Assembly (NCBI GenBank): GCA_021613535.1 | Contig: CP075497.1 | Location: 4,712,001 to 4,776,000 of the forward strand | From: Adineta vaga | Taxonomy: Eukaryota > Rotifera | Direction of reading: 5' to 3' | Length of the DNA stretch: 64,000 bases | Shown: piece after piece, positions 1-11,150 of the stretch | How the letters are laid out: the number at the start of each line of letters is the position of its first letter | Position numbering within the stretch: position 1 is the stretch's first letter | Notes under the pieces: model-generated | The model's input: the letters and a program-made list of their open reading frames with translations, nothing else | Told to the model about the DNA's origin: nothing | Database searches by the model: none | Program-made: the position numbers and the translations under genes

Positions 1-184
1 AACATAGGATGGTGTTGTTCGGTTACCTTGATCATTTGCAATAATTTCAACTTTACCATGTTGGAAGATACCAACGCACTAAAACAAATAATTATCGTTA
101 AAATAACTTTCTTTTTTACTTATAAAACAATGTATAACTTACGGAGTACGTTGTGCCTAAATCAATACCAATAGCGCGAGCCAT
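1..184 (-). CDS. HSP70: Cytosolic HSP70/HSC70 chaperone, N-terminus only (gene runs off the left edge)
   Basis: ATP-driven chaperone of the cytosol and nucleus. Read on the minus strand, exon 1 is 143-184 (ATG at 184, 14 codons) and exon 2 is 1-78; a 64-base GT...AG intron lies at 79-142. The joined start reads MARAIGIDLGTTYS then CVGIFQHGKVEIIANDQG and NRTTPSYV. This is the first phosphate-binding strand of the HSP70 ATPase domain (IDLGTTYSCVG) and the invariant NRTTPSYV segment. Only about 40 of an expected ~640 residues are in the window. The start is certain because no in-frame codon precedes MARAIGIDLG in this family. A TATA box and a heat-shock element lie upstream, so the gene is probably stress-inducible despite having an intron, which many inducible animal HSP70 genes lack. 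Confidence 0.95.
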
Positions 185-280
185 TTTTGTTTAAATGTAG
201 GTAGTAGGAAACGTTGAATTAGAGAGAAGGTATAAAAATTTCGAATAACAGACAATGTAAAAGTCGCTTTGTGTATAGTC

Positions 281-288
281 TTTATATA
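281..288 (-). promoter_or_regulatory. TATA box of the HSP70 gene
   Basis: The minus strand reads CCCTATATAAAG around this point, about 95 bases upstream of the HSP70 ATG and 33 bases downstream of the heat-shock element. The spacing suits a transcription start near 250-258. Seen directly; the role is inferred from position. Confidence 0.7.
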
Positions 289-320
289 GGGTATAGAAAT
301 TTTCTTTCTGGTATAGTCGA

Positions 321-333
321 GAACTTTCTCGAA
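321..333. promoter_or_regulatory. Heat-shock element (three perfect units)
   Basis: The bases read GAA-ct-TTC-tc-GAA: three contiguous inverted nGAAn units with exact 5-base phasing, the consensus HSF-binding site. It sits just upstream of the TATA box of the HSP70 gene. A looser GAA/TTC-rich stretch at 296-308 lies between the two. Confidence 0.8.
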
Positions 334-704
334 GAACAGAGTAGAAGGAGAGAACGAAAAAGAAAAAAAAGGAAGAGAAGAGAATCAAGAATGTTCTCCA
401 ACATGGCCGATCAGTGAGTACAAAAAAAATAAGTTTTCTTTTGGTTTATTCCAGTGACACATCGAGTAAAAAATTTCCGTTTTTTTTCAGTCAAAATTAT
501 TTTCATATAAGTAGAATTTTTGAGACTTTTCGAAAAATAATACATTGAAATGATAGCGAGCGGCATCTGTCCGAACTATTCTTTTCTTTTTCTTCATAGA
601 TTATTGATTTCATTGAATAAAGCTGCATAAAAATACAAAACATCAATAAATTACAAAACAATATTTAAAAATTCTTGTCTTTTTTTCAAAATCTTTCATC
701 CTGT

Positions 705-1346
705 TTAATCTTTCGGTGGATAATGACATTCAAATGGCGATAAAACACTTCGAATTGCATTATTTTGTAAACAACCATTGATAAATTCTTCTTTCGATAA
801 AGATTGATTATGATCAAGATCTAATGTACGAAACATATCATAAGCAACACAGTCTGGTGACATTTGATTCATTCGATGAGTTATTGTAAAAAGTTTCTTT
901 AAAATATCAATCATTTCATTTATTTCAATTGTTTGAGATTGATCTTTATCAAATAATGAAAATGTATAATGTAATTTTTCGATAGGTTCACCACTGGATG
1001 TTAATGCATAAGCAATAAGAAATTCTTTAAAATCAATTCGTTGATTTCCTAGAAACAAAATATCAAATATTGCTTTATTGAAAATTAAATACAACAAACC
1101 ATTATGATCAAATGCTTGAAAAACATTCTCAGCAATACCTTCCACATTTTTTGTTGAAGAATTTTCTAATTCTTTATAAAATTTAACGAATTGACTTTTA
1201 TTCAATTGACCATTTGGACATAGAGCAACAAATTCTCGATACCAACCTTGAATAACATGAGGTGTTAGATGTGTTTGTTTCATTATATATCGATAATCAT
1301 TCAATGATAGATCTTCTTCCATTTGATGTGGATGATGATTACCCAT
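705..1346 (-). CDS. Neuronal calcium sensor (frequenin/recoverin-type EF-hand protein)
   Basis: Calcium-binding signalling protein of the NCS family (NCS-1, visinin-like, recoverin). It starts MGN, a substrate for N-terminal myristoylation. A degenerate first EF-hand carries the family CPNG motif. Three EF-hands with usable loops follow: DHNGNQRIDFKE, DKDQSQTIEINE and DLDHNQSLSKEE. A 51-base stretch at 1049-1099 (minus strand GTTTGT...TTTCTAG) is an intron. Removing it joins DHNG to NQRIDFKE and gives 196 residues, close to the family's usual ~190. The intron is a multiple of three and has no stop, so the frame stays open through it and retention would add 17 residues inside the EF-2 loop. 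The MGN start gives the expected N-terminus. Which NCS subfamily it belongs to is not clear. Confidence 0.88.
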   Translation of the reverse strand: MGNHHPHQMEEDLSLNDYRYIMKQTHLTPHVIQGWYREFVALCPNGQLNKSQFVKFYKELENSSTKNVEGIAENVFQAFDHNGLLYLIFNKAIFDILFLGNQRIDFKEFLIAYALTSSGEPIEKLHYTFSLFDKDQSQTIEINEMIDILKKLFTITHRMNQMSPDCVAYDMFRTLDLDHNQSLSKEEFINGCLQNNAIRSVLSPFECHYPPKD

Positions 1347-2615
1347 CGTTATTATTTCACGTTGAAAACTTTGTTAATTCACAACAGAATGTATTAATCG
1401 GTTATGATCTTTATTAGTTAACTTGTCGGTTGATATACTTGTCTTTTTCAAGTTTATGTCTTCTATTAAATCTCACAAATAATAGAAAACTATGAAACGC
1501 CTCGTATGACAGCAGGAGAAAGAAAGAAGGCAAACAAGAAGATTGAACGAAGAAAAACATGGATTTTATTAATAAAATCTTTCTATAGTATGTTGGAGAT
1601 GAGAGAAAAAAATCTTACCACTTATTCAGCTTAGTCTTATTTCAATAGACGTCATATTACGAACTAGCAAAAAATGATCTTTAAATGTTCTAATGAACAC
1701 ATAAATAACCTTTATCGTTTCATATTTCCCACGTAATATTGAAAGAAAATGCAGTGCAGATGATGAAAGTTTCAAACAATGACGTTAGTTCTAAATATTT
1801 GTTTTATTTTATCAAAAAAACATTTTTGAAACACATTTATCCTACCTACTCAGGAAGTTTGAGATAAGCACAAGTGTTAATCTAGCTGAGCAAAATTACT
1901 AGTTTTATTTTAGAAATATACTTATTATTGTGCTTATTGCGTGTGTCAAAGCAGAGGTGTACTTTTCTCAACGTGTGATGCTTTTACAACACGATGAAAA
2001 TAGAATAACGGAAGAAAATAACATGAAAAATAAATATATGTATGTGTATAGATTAAGAAAATTTTAAGCACATTTTTGCTTCGTAAAAAAGATATCTACA
2101 TCGAACTTTGAATATATATATATATCATAAATGAGAATAAAATTTGTTCTCAATAATAGTAATATAATATTGGTGTTGTTTATACTAAATAAACTTCATT
2201 ATAAACCAATAAATCGTTTGATGTCAATTGATCATCTAATCAATGCATAAAGAAAGTGTCTATGATCGATGATGTTCTTGAATTAGACGACTTAGTATAA
2301 ATAATCATCAGTTATATCCTTGAGAAACAATGAACCGATCATTGAATATAGTCCATGAGACGAGTAATATGTAATAGACATAATCATTGCGGCTTTAACG
2401 TGTCAAAAAGACAGATGAGGGATAGACATGCAGGGTCAAAATTGAATCAAATCATTTGTACAATCTCCTTGATCATTATGCATATCATTTCCTTTCTTTT
2501 TCTCTTTAGTACTGCTTTACAAAAGAAGATTTCAAATAGAAAAATGAGATTCATTACTAAACATAATCTGTCTCTCTCTGTCCCTCTGTTACATCGATCT
2601 ATTATATTTCCAATG

Positions 2616-2646
<31 letters not shown>

Positions 2647-2908
2647 CGTGTTTGTATTTTCATAGATTATGTTTCTTTTACAAGGTTAGGAATATTTTAA
2701 CACCCATGGTTCTTTTTCACCTTCAGCAAAAAAAACCAGTCAGCCGTATTTAAGAATGATACACAGAGTGATTATCATTGATAATAAATCTTTTTTCTTT
2801 ATATAGACGTTACGACTTATTAACGAGTTGTAAAGAAAAATAACTAATATACTTGAGTCGTAATATCTGTTTATGCAGAAGAGAGAAACGATTTGGTTTC
2901 ATTAGCAT
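1347..2908. other. Intergenic, no gene seen
   Basis: Upstream DNA of the calcium-sensor gene and of the ankyrin/SOCS gene. It holds a TA run at 2112-2125 and a TA/GA microsatellite at about 2616-2646. The open frame at 2355-2753 runs through the microsatellite, has no recognisable domain and looks like chance. Confidence 0.6.
2616..2646. repeat. TA/GA microsatellite
   Basis: A (TA)n run passing directly into (GA)n. Confidence 0.9.
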
Positions 2909-4864
2909 ATGGGGTGCAACAACGGTAAACAAAATGATGAGAAGGGAAATAATAACAATAAGCAATCAACAATTAAAAGAGTATTACGTTTTCCAAAACG
3001 TCGAACAACGAATACGAATCGACCATTGAGTTATACAGAAGCCACACCCCCGAATGATAATTATGATATCCCTATACGACCAGTATCAATGTTTGGTAAT
3101 CTTGAAATAAGTAAGATTATTGATTTGATATATCATTTAGTAAGAAAACGAATTTCTATGTTTATAGAGGAAACATCACTAAATGATTTTGATCATCAAC
3201 ATCAGTTGATACCTGATATAGATCAATCATCTCGTTCAATATCAAATGAATCACTTCGAACTAGTAATAAATCTTAATTCTATTTAAATTACTAATTTTC
3301 TTTTTTTCTTAATCGTAGATTTATCAGAACAGGATCGAACAAGTCTTACTTCACATTCTGAACAAACTTATGAAATAGAAGTCAATCTAATAATCATCAA
3401 CAAGTAGGTAAGTCACACATTTCTATTCAGATATAATTATTTATTTTCTAAATCAATTGGATTTCCAGTTCTGATGATATTATTCCTGAAGTATTTGATG
3501 AAAACAATTGGAAATATTACATTCCATTAACATTAGAAAAGATTTCTTCAATATCTTTCTTAAAAGATCTTATTTATTCAAAAATCAATAAAGAATTTCT
3601 TCATATATTAGATCGTTTAATTCGATATGAAAAATCGGATGAAAATGATGAATTTCTCGAATGGTTCCTTGATGAATTAGAATATTTCATGTCTTCCTGT
3701 GATACTGAACAAAATTATGAACACAGATCTTTACTTATCCGTTCAATAGAACAAGAAAGATATGAATGTTTAAAATATCTCTTTGATCATCAATTATTAC
3801 AAAGTAAACTTGATATAAATTTAATCAATGATCAAGGTCGTCATTGTTTATTAATGCTTGCACATAGAAATGGTCCCATTGATATAATTGAATATTTATT
3901 AACCCGTCATTTACCATGTCTTGATACGAATAAACTCGATTTGAATACATTTAATTCTTTACATCATGCTTGTCGAAATTTTAATTTATCAATCAGTGAA
4001 TTATTACTTCCATATACAAATAGAAAATCTTTACAAATCGAAAATTCTGAATTACATACGCCACTTGATTACTGGATTGAATGTCTATGTTCATTGAAAA
4101 AACTCAAACCTACACATATACAATATTATTCCGATTCACTTCGTCTTGATTACTTACTGAATGATACGGATTATCATTCGAATGTTTTCTTTTTTCAGAC
4201 ATTAATTAATCATGGTGGTCAATTAACAAAAATTCCATTACGTTATATACGTTCTATTTTACCACAATTAACTTTCGAACAAAAATTAGCTTATGTCGAT
4301 CATCATGTGAATCTTTGTTGTACTCTATATAAGAATCGTTTATCATCATTAATACATAATTATGATAATTTTAAGATTAGTATACAAGCTGGAGAGATTC
4401 TAACTGAATTTATTTATGCTTTAGGTACTGTACAACTTGAAGTACAAAATCGTTTAGCTGCACATGTATATTCGAATGTTTATGAAACGAATAATTCATA
4501 TAAATGTGAAGAAAATCCAGTAAAAAGCAAAGAACATGAAGTATTACAGACAACAATGCGTCTATTATATTTTAAATTCTTTCGTTTATTTCAATGTATT
4601 TATAATAATCCAGATGTAAATGTAAAGAATTTTCATTTTGAACATATTTTTCGTCGAGTTTGGGTTTATTGGAAGGAACCTGTTCGAGCATTCATTGCAC
4701 AATGTAAAGAAAAAAATTTGTCTTTAAAATCAATCTGTCGAATTGTCATATTTAAACGATTATGTCATTATCCAGCGGATATTCAATATTTACCAATAAA
4801 TCCGTTTTTAAAACAATTTCTTACTTTTGATAATCAGTTTTTTGTTCTTCAAAGAAAATATTGA
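2909..4864 (+). CDS. Ankyrin-repeat protein with C-terminal SOCS box and acylatable N-terminus (ASB-like)
   Basis: Likely substrate-recognition subunit of a Cullin-5/Elongin ubiquitin ligase. Three exons: 2909-3263, 3319-3403 and 3469-4864. The lengths sum to 1836 bases (611 residues) in one frame. The start MGCNNG has the Gly2-Cys3 pair typical of N-myristoylation plus palmitoylation, so the protein may sit on membranes. The N-terminal ~120 residues are basic and Ser/Asn-rich. The middle holds ankyrin-like helices (DINLINDQGRHCLLMLAHRN, then NTFNSLHHACRNFN). The last ~45 residues, SLKSICRIVIFKRLCHYPAD... to LKQFLTF, fit a SOCS box (BC-box, then a Pro/Leu-rich Cul5 region). The exon 2 donor at 3404 (GTAGGTAAG) is chosen over the GTAAGT four bases later because only the first keeps the frame open. 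A membrane-anchored ASB protein is unusual; the ligase role is inferred. Confidence 0.72.
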
Positions 4865-5241
4865 TTCAAAACAAGAATTACGTTATATTTTTTTTTTCAT
4901 AGTTTTATATCGTAAATAAAAACAAACACTTCGTTATCGTTAGTTATTCTCATTAAACTGTAAAAGATCGAATAAACTATCGTGAATGAATCTTGATATG
5001 AGTTGAAAAATCGCAACAATGATATCTACATATCATTTAAATTTATCTAATATTATAAAGTATATCTAAGAGATTCATTACACTCTAGCAGATGTCACTC
5101 GACTTCAATAGAGTAATAACTGAGGCGAAGTATACGAGAATCATGGCGATAACAAACGAAAATAGAAGTTATTTTAAATTTCGATCATCACGATTACGAA
5201 AATAAAAGTCAAGTCAGATTATTAATTGATAATTAACGAGA
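4865..5241. other. Intergenic spacer
   Basis: 3' flank of the ankyrin/SOCS gene and promoter of the next gene on the same strand; no gene or clear signal seen. Confidence 0.5.
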
Positions 5242-7755
5242 ATGAAAAAAGGTTCAGTATTTGCAAACAAGAAAGGTCCTTTAGGAAATACATTGGGTAC
5301 ACCAGTAAATAGTTCATCAACATCATCATCTCTATTCGATAGTAGTCTTCAACAACAGAATCGAAATTGGCAAGCTACACCGACTAATACACGTCGACTA
5401 CCTCCATTTCATGCTCAACAATTATTACATCCATCGAATTCTTCGACAAGTATTCGAACCTATCCTATGATTCCAACGACTGCAATCACATCAAATACAC
5501 CAAATTCAAGTGTAATCAGTCGAACTAAACCAAGTACATTACAAGGTCTTGTCGAAAATCTTAATGAAGTAATAAAAATCGTTGATCTTTTTAAAAATAT
5601 CTTTATTATTCTATTGATATTCATAGTTACTTGCTGAATTAGCCATTTCTCATTGCATACGTCACGAAACAAAATATGGATTTGAAGATATTCTTACTGT
5701 TCTTGATGTATGCATCTCTTCTTTTTCTAATCTTTATTATTTCAATCAATCTTTTAGTATTTAGCAAATCCGTCTCGATATGAAAGTGAACGTTTTCAAC
5801 CATTTCCTCCTCCTCCTCAACCCACGAAACTGGGTGGAAAAGTTTCATTAACAGATCGTTGGGCATATTTAAAACATGTTCTTCTTACCTATCGTCTGTC
5901 TACAACTGAACAATTAGCACGTATTAAACCAGATCGTACAATGTCCAATGAACATATTATGATTATGTTTGAATTATTGATACAATTAACTACATGTATT
6001 ATTAAAAGTGAACGAGAACAACAACGTATTTCAGAAAATAATTATCTACGAGAATTTAAATTATTAATGAGACAAATGTTTTGGATTGGACGACATGATC
6101 CAGTTGTAATGGAAGAATCAATGTATGAATTGAGACATCATATCTATGCGAAGGATAATCTTGAAATTGTGGATAAATTAAAACATGAAAAACAAATGAA
6201 TGAAATGAATATCGAACGTGATCAGCTTAAACAACAAGTAGAAATCAAAGATTTTGTTTTTGTTATTGAATATAAATTGTTAACTGAATATATTTAGTTT
6301 GAATTATTGAAAACAACATTTAATGAACTCGATCATGAATGTACAACACTTACAACAACAAATGAAAATGATTCAGTTGAATTGACAAAGAAACAAGAAG
6401 AAATCTCAGATGAACAAGCTAAATTAGTTGAATTAACACAAATCGTTGAACAAAAAGGTAGTCAGAAGAATAAAATTCCTTACAAACATAATTCTAATAA
6501 TATATTCATCGATTAATAGAAATGGATAAGAAACATTTAACTGATCGTAATCAAACATTATCGGATCGATTATTTACTCAACAAACTGATGCAGAATTAC
6601 AACGTCATATTCGTTCAAATAGTGAACTGAAACAACAACATGAAGTTCTTCTTTCTACACTTTTTCTTGAACAACAACTGCATTCAACAGCAGCTAATGA
6701 ACATAAACGTCTTGTCAAAGAAGTAATTAGAATTTATTTGTCGAAATATTGAATTAGTTTGTTTCAGTTACAAGAATCACTTGCTAAATATCAAATATTA
6801 TTGAGTGCTTACAAACACAAAGCACCTCGTCCACCACCCTCAGCTGTTGATTTTGATTTATGTGATATTATTGGTGATACAACATCGAATATCGATAATG
6901 ATTCTGTCAAACAAGCTCAAATAGTTATTGAAAATTTAACGAAAGAAATTACAACGCAAGAAATTGCATTGACACAACGTCATCATGATCTTGAACAAGA
7001 GTCGAAGACAGTATGGTTTTCTTTCGAATTATGATGAATAGAGAATTCGTTTCTTTTTTTTTCATTCAACATTTAGAAAATAGAAGAACTTCAATCTGCT
7101 GAACGTGAATGGAAAGCAGCTGCAAAAAATGGTCAACGTCGAGCAGCTCAACAAAATGAATTAAGTCGTTTTCAACAAGAAATTCGTTTAATTCGAACAA
7201 AACTTCTCGATATTGAACGACGAATTGAAGAGAAAAAAGCATCAACTATTGAATTAAAGAAGGATTGTGAACGAGTATGTTCCTTGTTTTCTATTACAAT
7301 TCTTTCATTATCTATCGTTTTAGATCAAATCGGGTATCGTCGAATTAATCTCACGATTCGAAATCTTAGAAACAAATTATCTTAATAAAGAAGACGAAAT
7401 TCGTCAAGAATTATCATGGTTCATATTTGATCAAACTCAACTTGCGAAAACTTTTCGACGTGATGTCGAGGAATTAAAACGTGTGCAACAAGAACATATG
7501 TCGAAATTAGAAATGCATTCAGTAATAGCATCATTTGATGAACTAATTCAACAACAAATTAATAAATATTATCATTTTCAACATGGTGATGATGAAGAAG
7601 AAGAAGATGAAGATGATTGTATGGATAAATCAGAGAAATTAATGAAAAACTTTGATAAATCACATGACGAACATGTTTCATGGTTGAAAAAGAAAAAGAA
7701 AAATGCGAAAATTACTGGTCCAATTGTCGAACGATTTCGTATGTTTAACAATTGA
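5242..7755 (+). CDS. Long coiled-coil protein of unknown function
   Basis: Eight exons: 5242-5568, 5627-5707, 5758-6237, 6298-6457, 6520-6722, 6768-7010, 7077-7274 and 7324-7755. They join in frame to 707 residues; introns are 45-66 bases. The first ~110 residues are basic, Ser/Thr/Pro-rich and probably disordered (MKKGSVFANKKGPLGN...). A compact helical region of ~160 residues follows (GFEDILTVLDYLANPSRYES, then a PFPPPPQP linker and SLTDRWAYLKHVLLTYR). From about residue 250 nearly everything is heptad-like, Glu/Gln/Lys-rich coiled coil. An acidic stretch (DDEEEEDEDD) and a basic KKKKKN patch lie near the end. A disordered basic tail, small globular domain and long coiled coil resembles kinetochore NDC80 and some centrosomal proteins, but I see no diagnostic NDC80 sequence, so I assign no function. 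Confidence 0.7.
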
Positions 7756-7982
7756 AGACTTTCAAATCATTATTAAATCTATTTTATTTTAGAGGAAATC
7801 TATGATCATCTACCAATGATTCAATAAATCTTTTCTTTTTTTTTTCTTAAATATTTATGTATTCTCAATTATTATGTCAGATGAATGAATTTATTTTTCT
7901 GTTTTTATAATATATTATATACACAGAATTCAAAGAGTTAATTTTAATATCATTTTTTCTAGATTCTTCGAGAAATAAAACT

Positions 7983-10909
7983 ATGACAGAATTAACTTTC
8001 GCAGTTGTAACAGGTATTTACAGGTTTCATGATTGCGTTGTATTCTTGAAACAGTAATAGTAATTTACAATGATTCTAGCAGCATAATTTCATTTTCATT
8101 CTATCGATCGATATTTCGATACATCTTTATCTATTTCAGTGAGTACCTCTTGTTATGAAGATCCAATTCGAGATCAGTCAGGACCAGCACTTATTAAATA
8201 TATGGCAGAGAAACCGAATGATACGTATGTTATTTAATTCAAGTTTGCATAGTTAATTATTTGTTTATTTATTCAGTGTACACTGGATACATCTAGCATC
8301 TACCGTTGTGCCTGATAATCAGAATCATCTTAAAGTATGTTAGAGAATTTATTGCATTACATCAGATTTCACTTGTTGACTTTGATAGGAAACATTATTT
8401 AAATTATGTGATGAATTAGTTCCAAGTTTAATTTTGACAACTGGTGGAACAGGAATAAGTCCCGATGATGTTACACCGGAAGTAAGTTTCTTGTTTCAAT
8501 CTATTGTCCTTCACTGGCAACATATCTTAGGCTACACGTGAAGTTATTACAAAGGAGATTCCTGGTATGTCACAAACAATGATATCTAAATCATTGGCAA
8601 TTACTCCAATGGCAATGATTTCAAGGTAGAATTTATTTGAAATGTTTTCTCTTTCTTTGATTTGAATTATGCATCTATCCAGGCCAGTATGTGGAATATA
8701 TCAGAAAACATTGATAATTAATTTACCAGGCAGTAGTAAAGGATGTGTCGTATGTATTGTTTATTATTATTATTATAGTTTGTTTTTCTTTATTTTGTTT
8801 GTTTTTTTTAAAGGAATGTTTAGATTTTGTTTATCCCATTCTTCGACATGCAATTGATTTAATACAAGATAAACGTACCGAAGTTTCTGTTACACATTCA
8901 TTAATGCAACAAAAAGTTCGAAAAGTTTTACTTCAATATAAAATCGTAGTTTAAGAGAGAAAACTTTTTCTTTTATAGACGGAGAGAAAACATCATTCTT
9001 GTGGTGAACATTATCATTATCATCATCATCATGGTAAAGTCTTATCAATAAGGAATTTTTAGAAGACTTCATTTCATATATCATAGCTGAGACAAGAAAA
9101 AAAGGTGAACGCTTACGTCAATCACCATTTCCAATGATACCTGTAGATGATGCAATGAAAATTATTTTCGAACAAGCTAAGAAAATGCCTATAATTGACA
9201 AATCTCTAACTGGTAAATATCCTTGATATGATCTATGTTTACAAAAATCGTCCTATTCCATATTTACGAAATAAAAATCTGATTTAGAATGTTTGAATTA
9301 TATTTGTGCTGAAGAAATTGTTGCTAAAGAACCCGTTCCATCTTTTCGAGCGTCTGTTAAAGATGGATATGCAGTGCGTTTATACTCCGATCGATCTCAT
9401 GAACAGATCTATGAAATTATTGGACGGTCTGACGCTGGAGGTGACAATGTAAATTCAGAATCAAATCTCATCTATCTATTTATTCTCAACTAGTTATCTC
9501 TTTTCTAGAATAATGTTTCACTTAACGAAGGACAATGTGTTATCATCAATACAGGTGCTAAATTACCGGATTCAGCGAATGCTGTGATTCAAATTGAAGA
9601 TACTCAAGTACACGAATGGCATCCAAAGAAAATCAATGATACTAATGAGAAAAGTATTCGTATTCTAAGTGAATGCACTATGAATCAAGATATCAGGTTT
9701 GTACTAAAATTTTATATTACTCGAACAAAGAAATATGTACAATAGATGATTTGTATAGAGCTATTGGAGATGATGTTAATGTTGGTGAACTTGTTTTGGA
9801 AAAAAATACATTATTAGGACCTGCTGAATTAGGTTTACTTGCAACAGTTGGTCTACAAACAGTTCGAGTTTATGATAAACCACATGTAGTTATTCTTTCT
9901 ACTGGCAATGAAGTTAGTTTGGTTGACTTTGTTTGATTGAAAAGAAATTGAATAAGATTGTTTCCAGTTAATGCCAATTGATGCTCCATCAACAAATATA
10001 GGAAAGATTCGTGATAGTAATAAAATTATGCTGATGAGTGCAGTACAAGATTTAAATATTCCATATGTTGTTGATGGTGGTACAGCAACAGACGAGTATG
10101 TCTCTTGTTTTCTTTTATATTTTAAATTAAAATATATTTTATTTCTCTATTGAAGTGAAGCTTCAGTGATTCAAACATTGAAATCTGCTTTTGATATAGC
10201 TGATGTTGTTATATCCACCGGTGGAGTTTCGATGGGTGATAAGGTATTATATTTACGAAACAGATCATTTTTTGAAGTACATGTAAATGTAAGAATCATT
10301 CTAGGATCTATTGAAAACAATTCTAACTGAAAAATTCAATGCAACAATTCATTTCGGTCGTTTACAAATGAAACCGGGCAAACCAACAACTTTCGCAACA
10401 TGTGAAATAAATGGAAAGAAAAAATTATTCTTTGGTTTACCAGGTCTACTAAACAAGAAATTGTTCCTTTCATTCTATGATATTTTTTCTCAGGTAATCC
10501 TGTATCAGCTTTAGTCTCCTATTGGTTATTTGTTGTTCCAACACTTAAACACATGATAGGACATCAACAAGCACATTATCCAATCATTCGTGTTCAAGTA
10601 GAATTTATTTGACATGAAATCAGAAAATATCGAAATGTTCGTTTCTTATTTAAGCTTGATCAACCAATTGCATATCTTGATCCTCGACCTGAATATCTTC
10701 GTGTCATTATCGAATGGTCAACTCGATCTTCAATTCCAATTGCACGTATTATATCATCAAGTAATCAATGTAGTTCGCGGTTGCTTAGTGCTCGACGTTG
10801 TACAGGTCTTGTACGTTTACCAAGTAAAAATGATGTTGATTCATCATTTTTTAATATGAAATCTGATGGCAGTGGTCAACAAGTTGATTGTTTACTTTTA
10901 TCTTTATAA
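7983..10909 (+). CDS. GPHN: Gephyrin (molybdenum cofactor synthesis; MogA-MoeA fusion)
   Basis: Two-domain enzyme that adenylylates molybdopterin (G domain) and inserts molybdate (E domain); in animals it also scaffolds inhibitory receptors. Seventeen exons join to 652 residues: 7983-8013, 8140-8224, 8277-8334, 8389-8481, 8531-8625, 8683-8749, 8814-8945, 8979-9033, 9087-9212, 9288-9448, 9509-9696, 9759-9912, 9968-10095, 10156-10243, 10305-10443, 10494-10597 and 10655-10909. G-domain marks: [37 protein letters not shown] and SRPVCGI. E-domain marks: [54 protein letters not shown] and LDPRPEY. The central linker is short and histidine-rich ([11 protein letters not shown]) compared with ~150 residues in vertebrates (736 in total). 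The intron at 8946-8978 would be only 33 bases; an alternative donor at 8916 gives 63 bases and 10 fewer residues. The TGA at 10610-10612 is inside the last intron. Confidence 0.95.
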
Positions 10910-11150
10910 CGATTATTGTTGTTGTTGTAAGAGCGTGAAATGAAGAAGATAAATATTTGAAGAGGAAGATCTAGTATTATGAAATGAACAGAATATACAT
11001 TGGATCATGAAATCAAGAATACATATGTGAAGAACAAAAACGAAGATATGAATAAAAGAACTAAAGAGGAAGACATGAGTTCTCTAATAGTTGTATAAAA
11101 GAAAAACAAAAACAAAAGAATTGTTTCTTATTTCCTGAATAAGCTAATGA

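Noticed and set aside
391-421. Plus-strand ATG...ATGGCCGATCAGTGAGTAC, resembling a calmodulin first exon (MADQ) with a donor
   Set aside because: No calmodulin-like exon follows; after the next acceptor-like site the frame hits a stop within about eight codons.
2355-2753. 132-codon open frame
   Set aside because: It runs through a TA/GA microsatellite, has no domain and no splice context.
10598-10654. In-frame TGA (10610-10612) apparently truncating gephyrin before its last domain
   Set aside because: A 57-base GT...AG intron (10598-10654) removes it and restores alignment ([17 protein letters not shown]), matching the spacing in human gephyrin. No pseudogene or recoding is needed.
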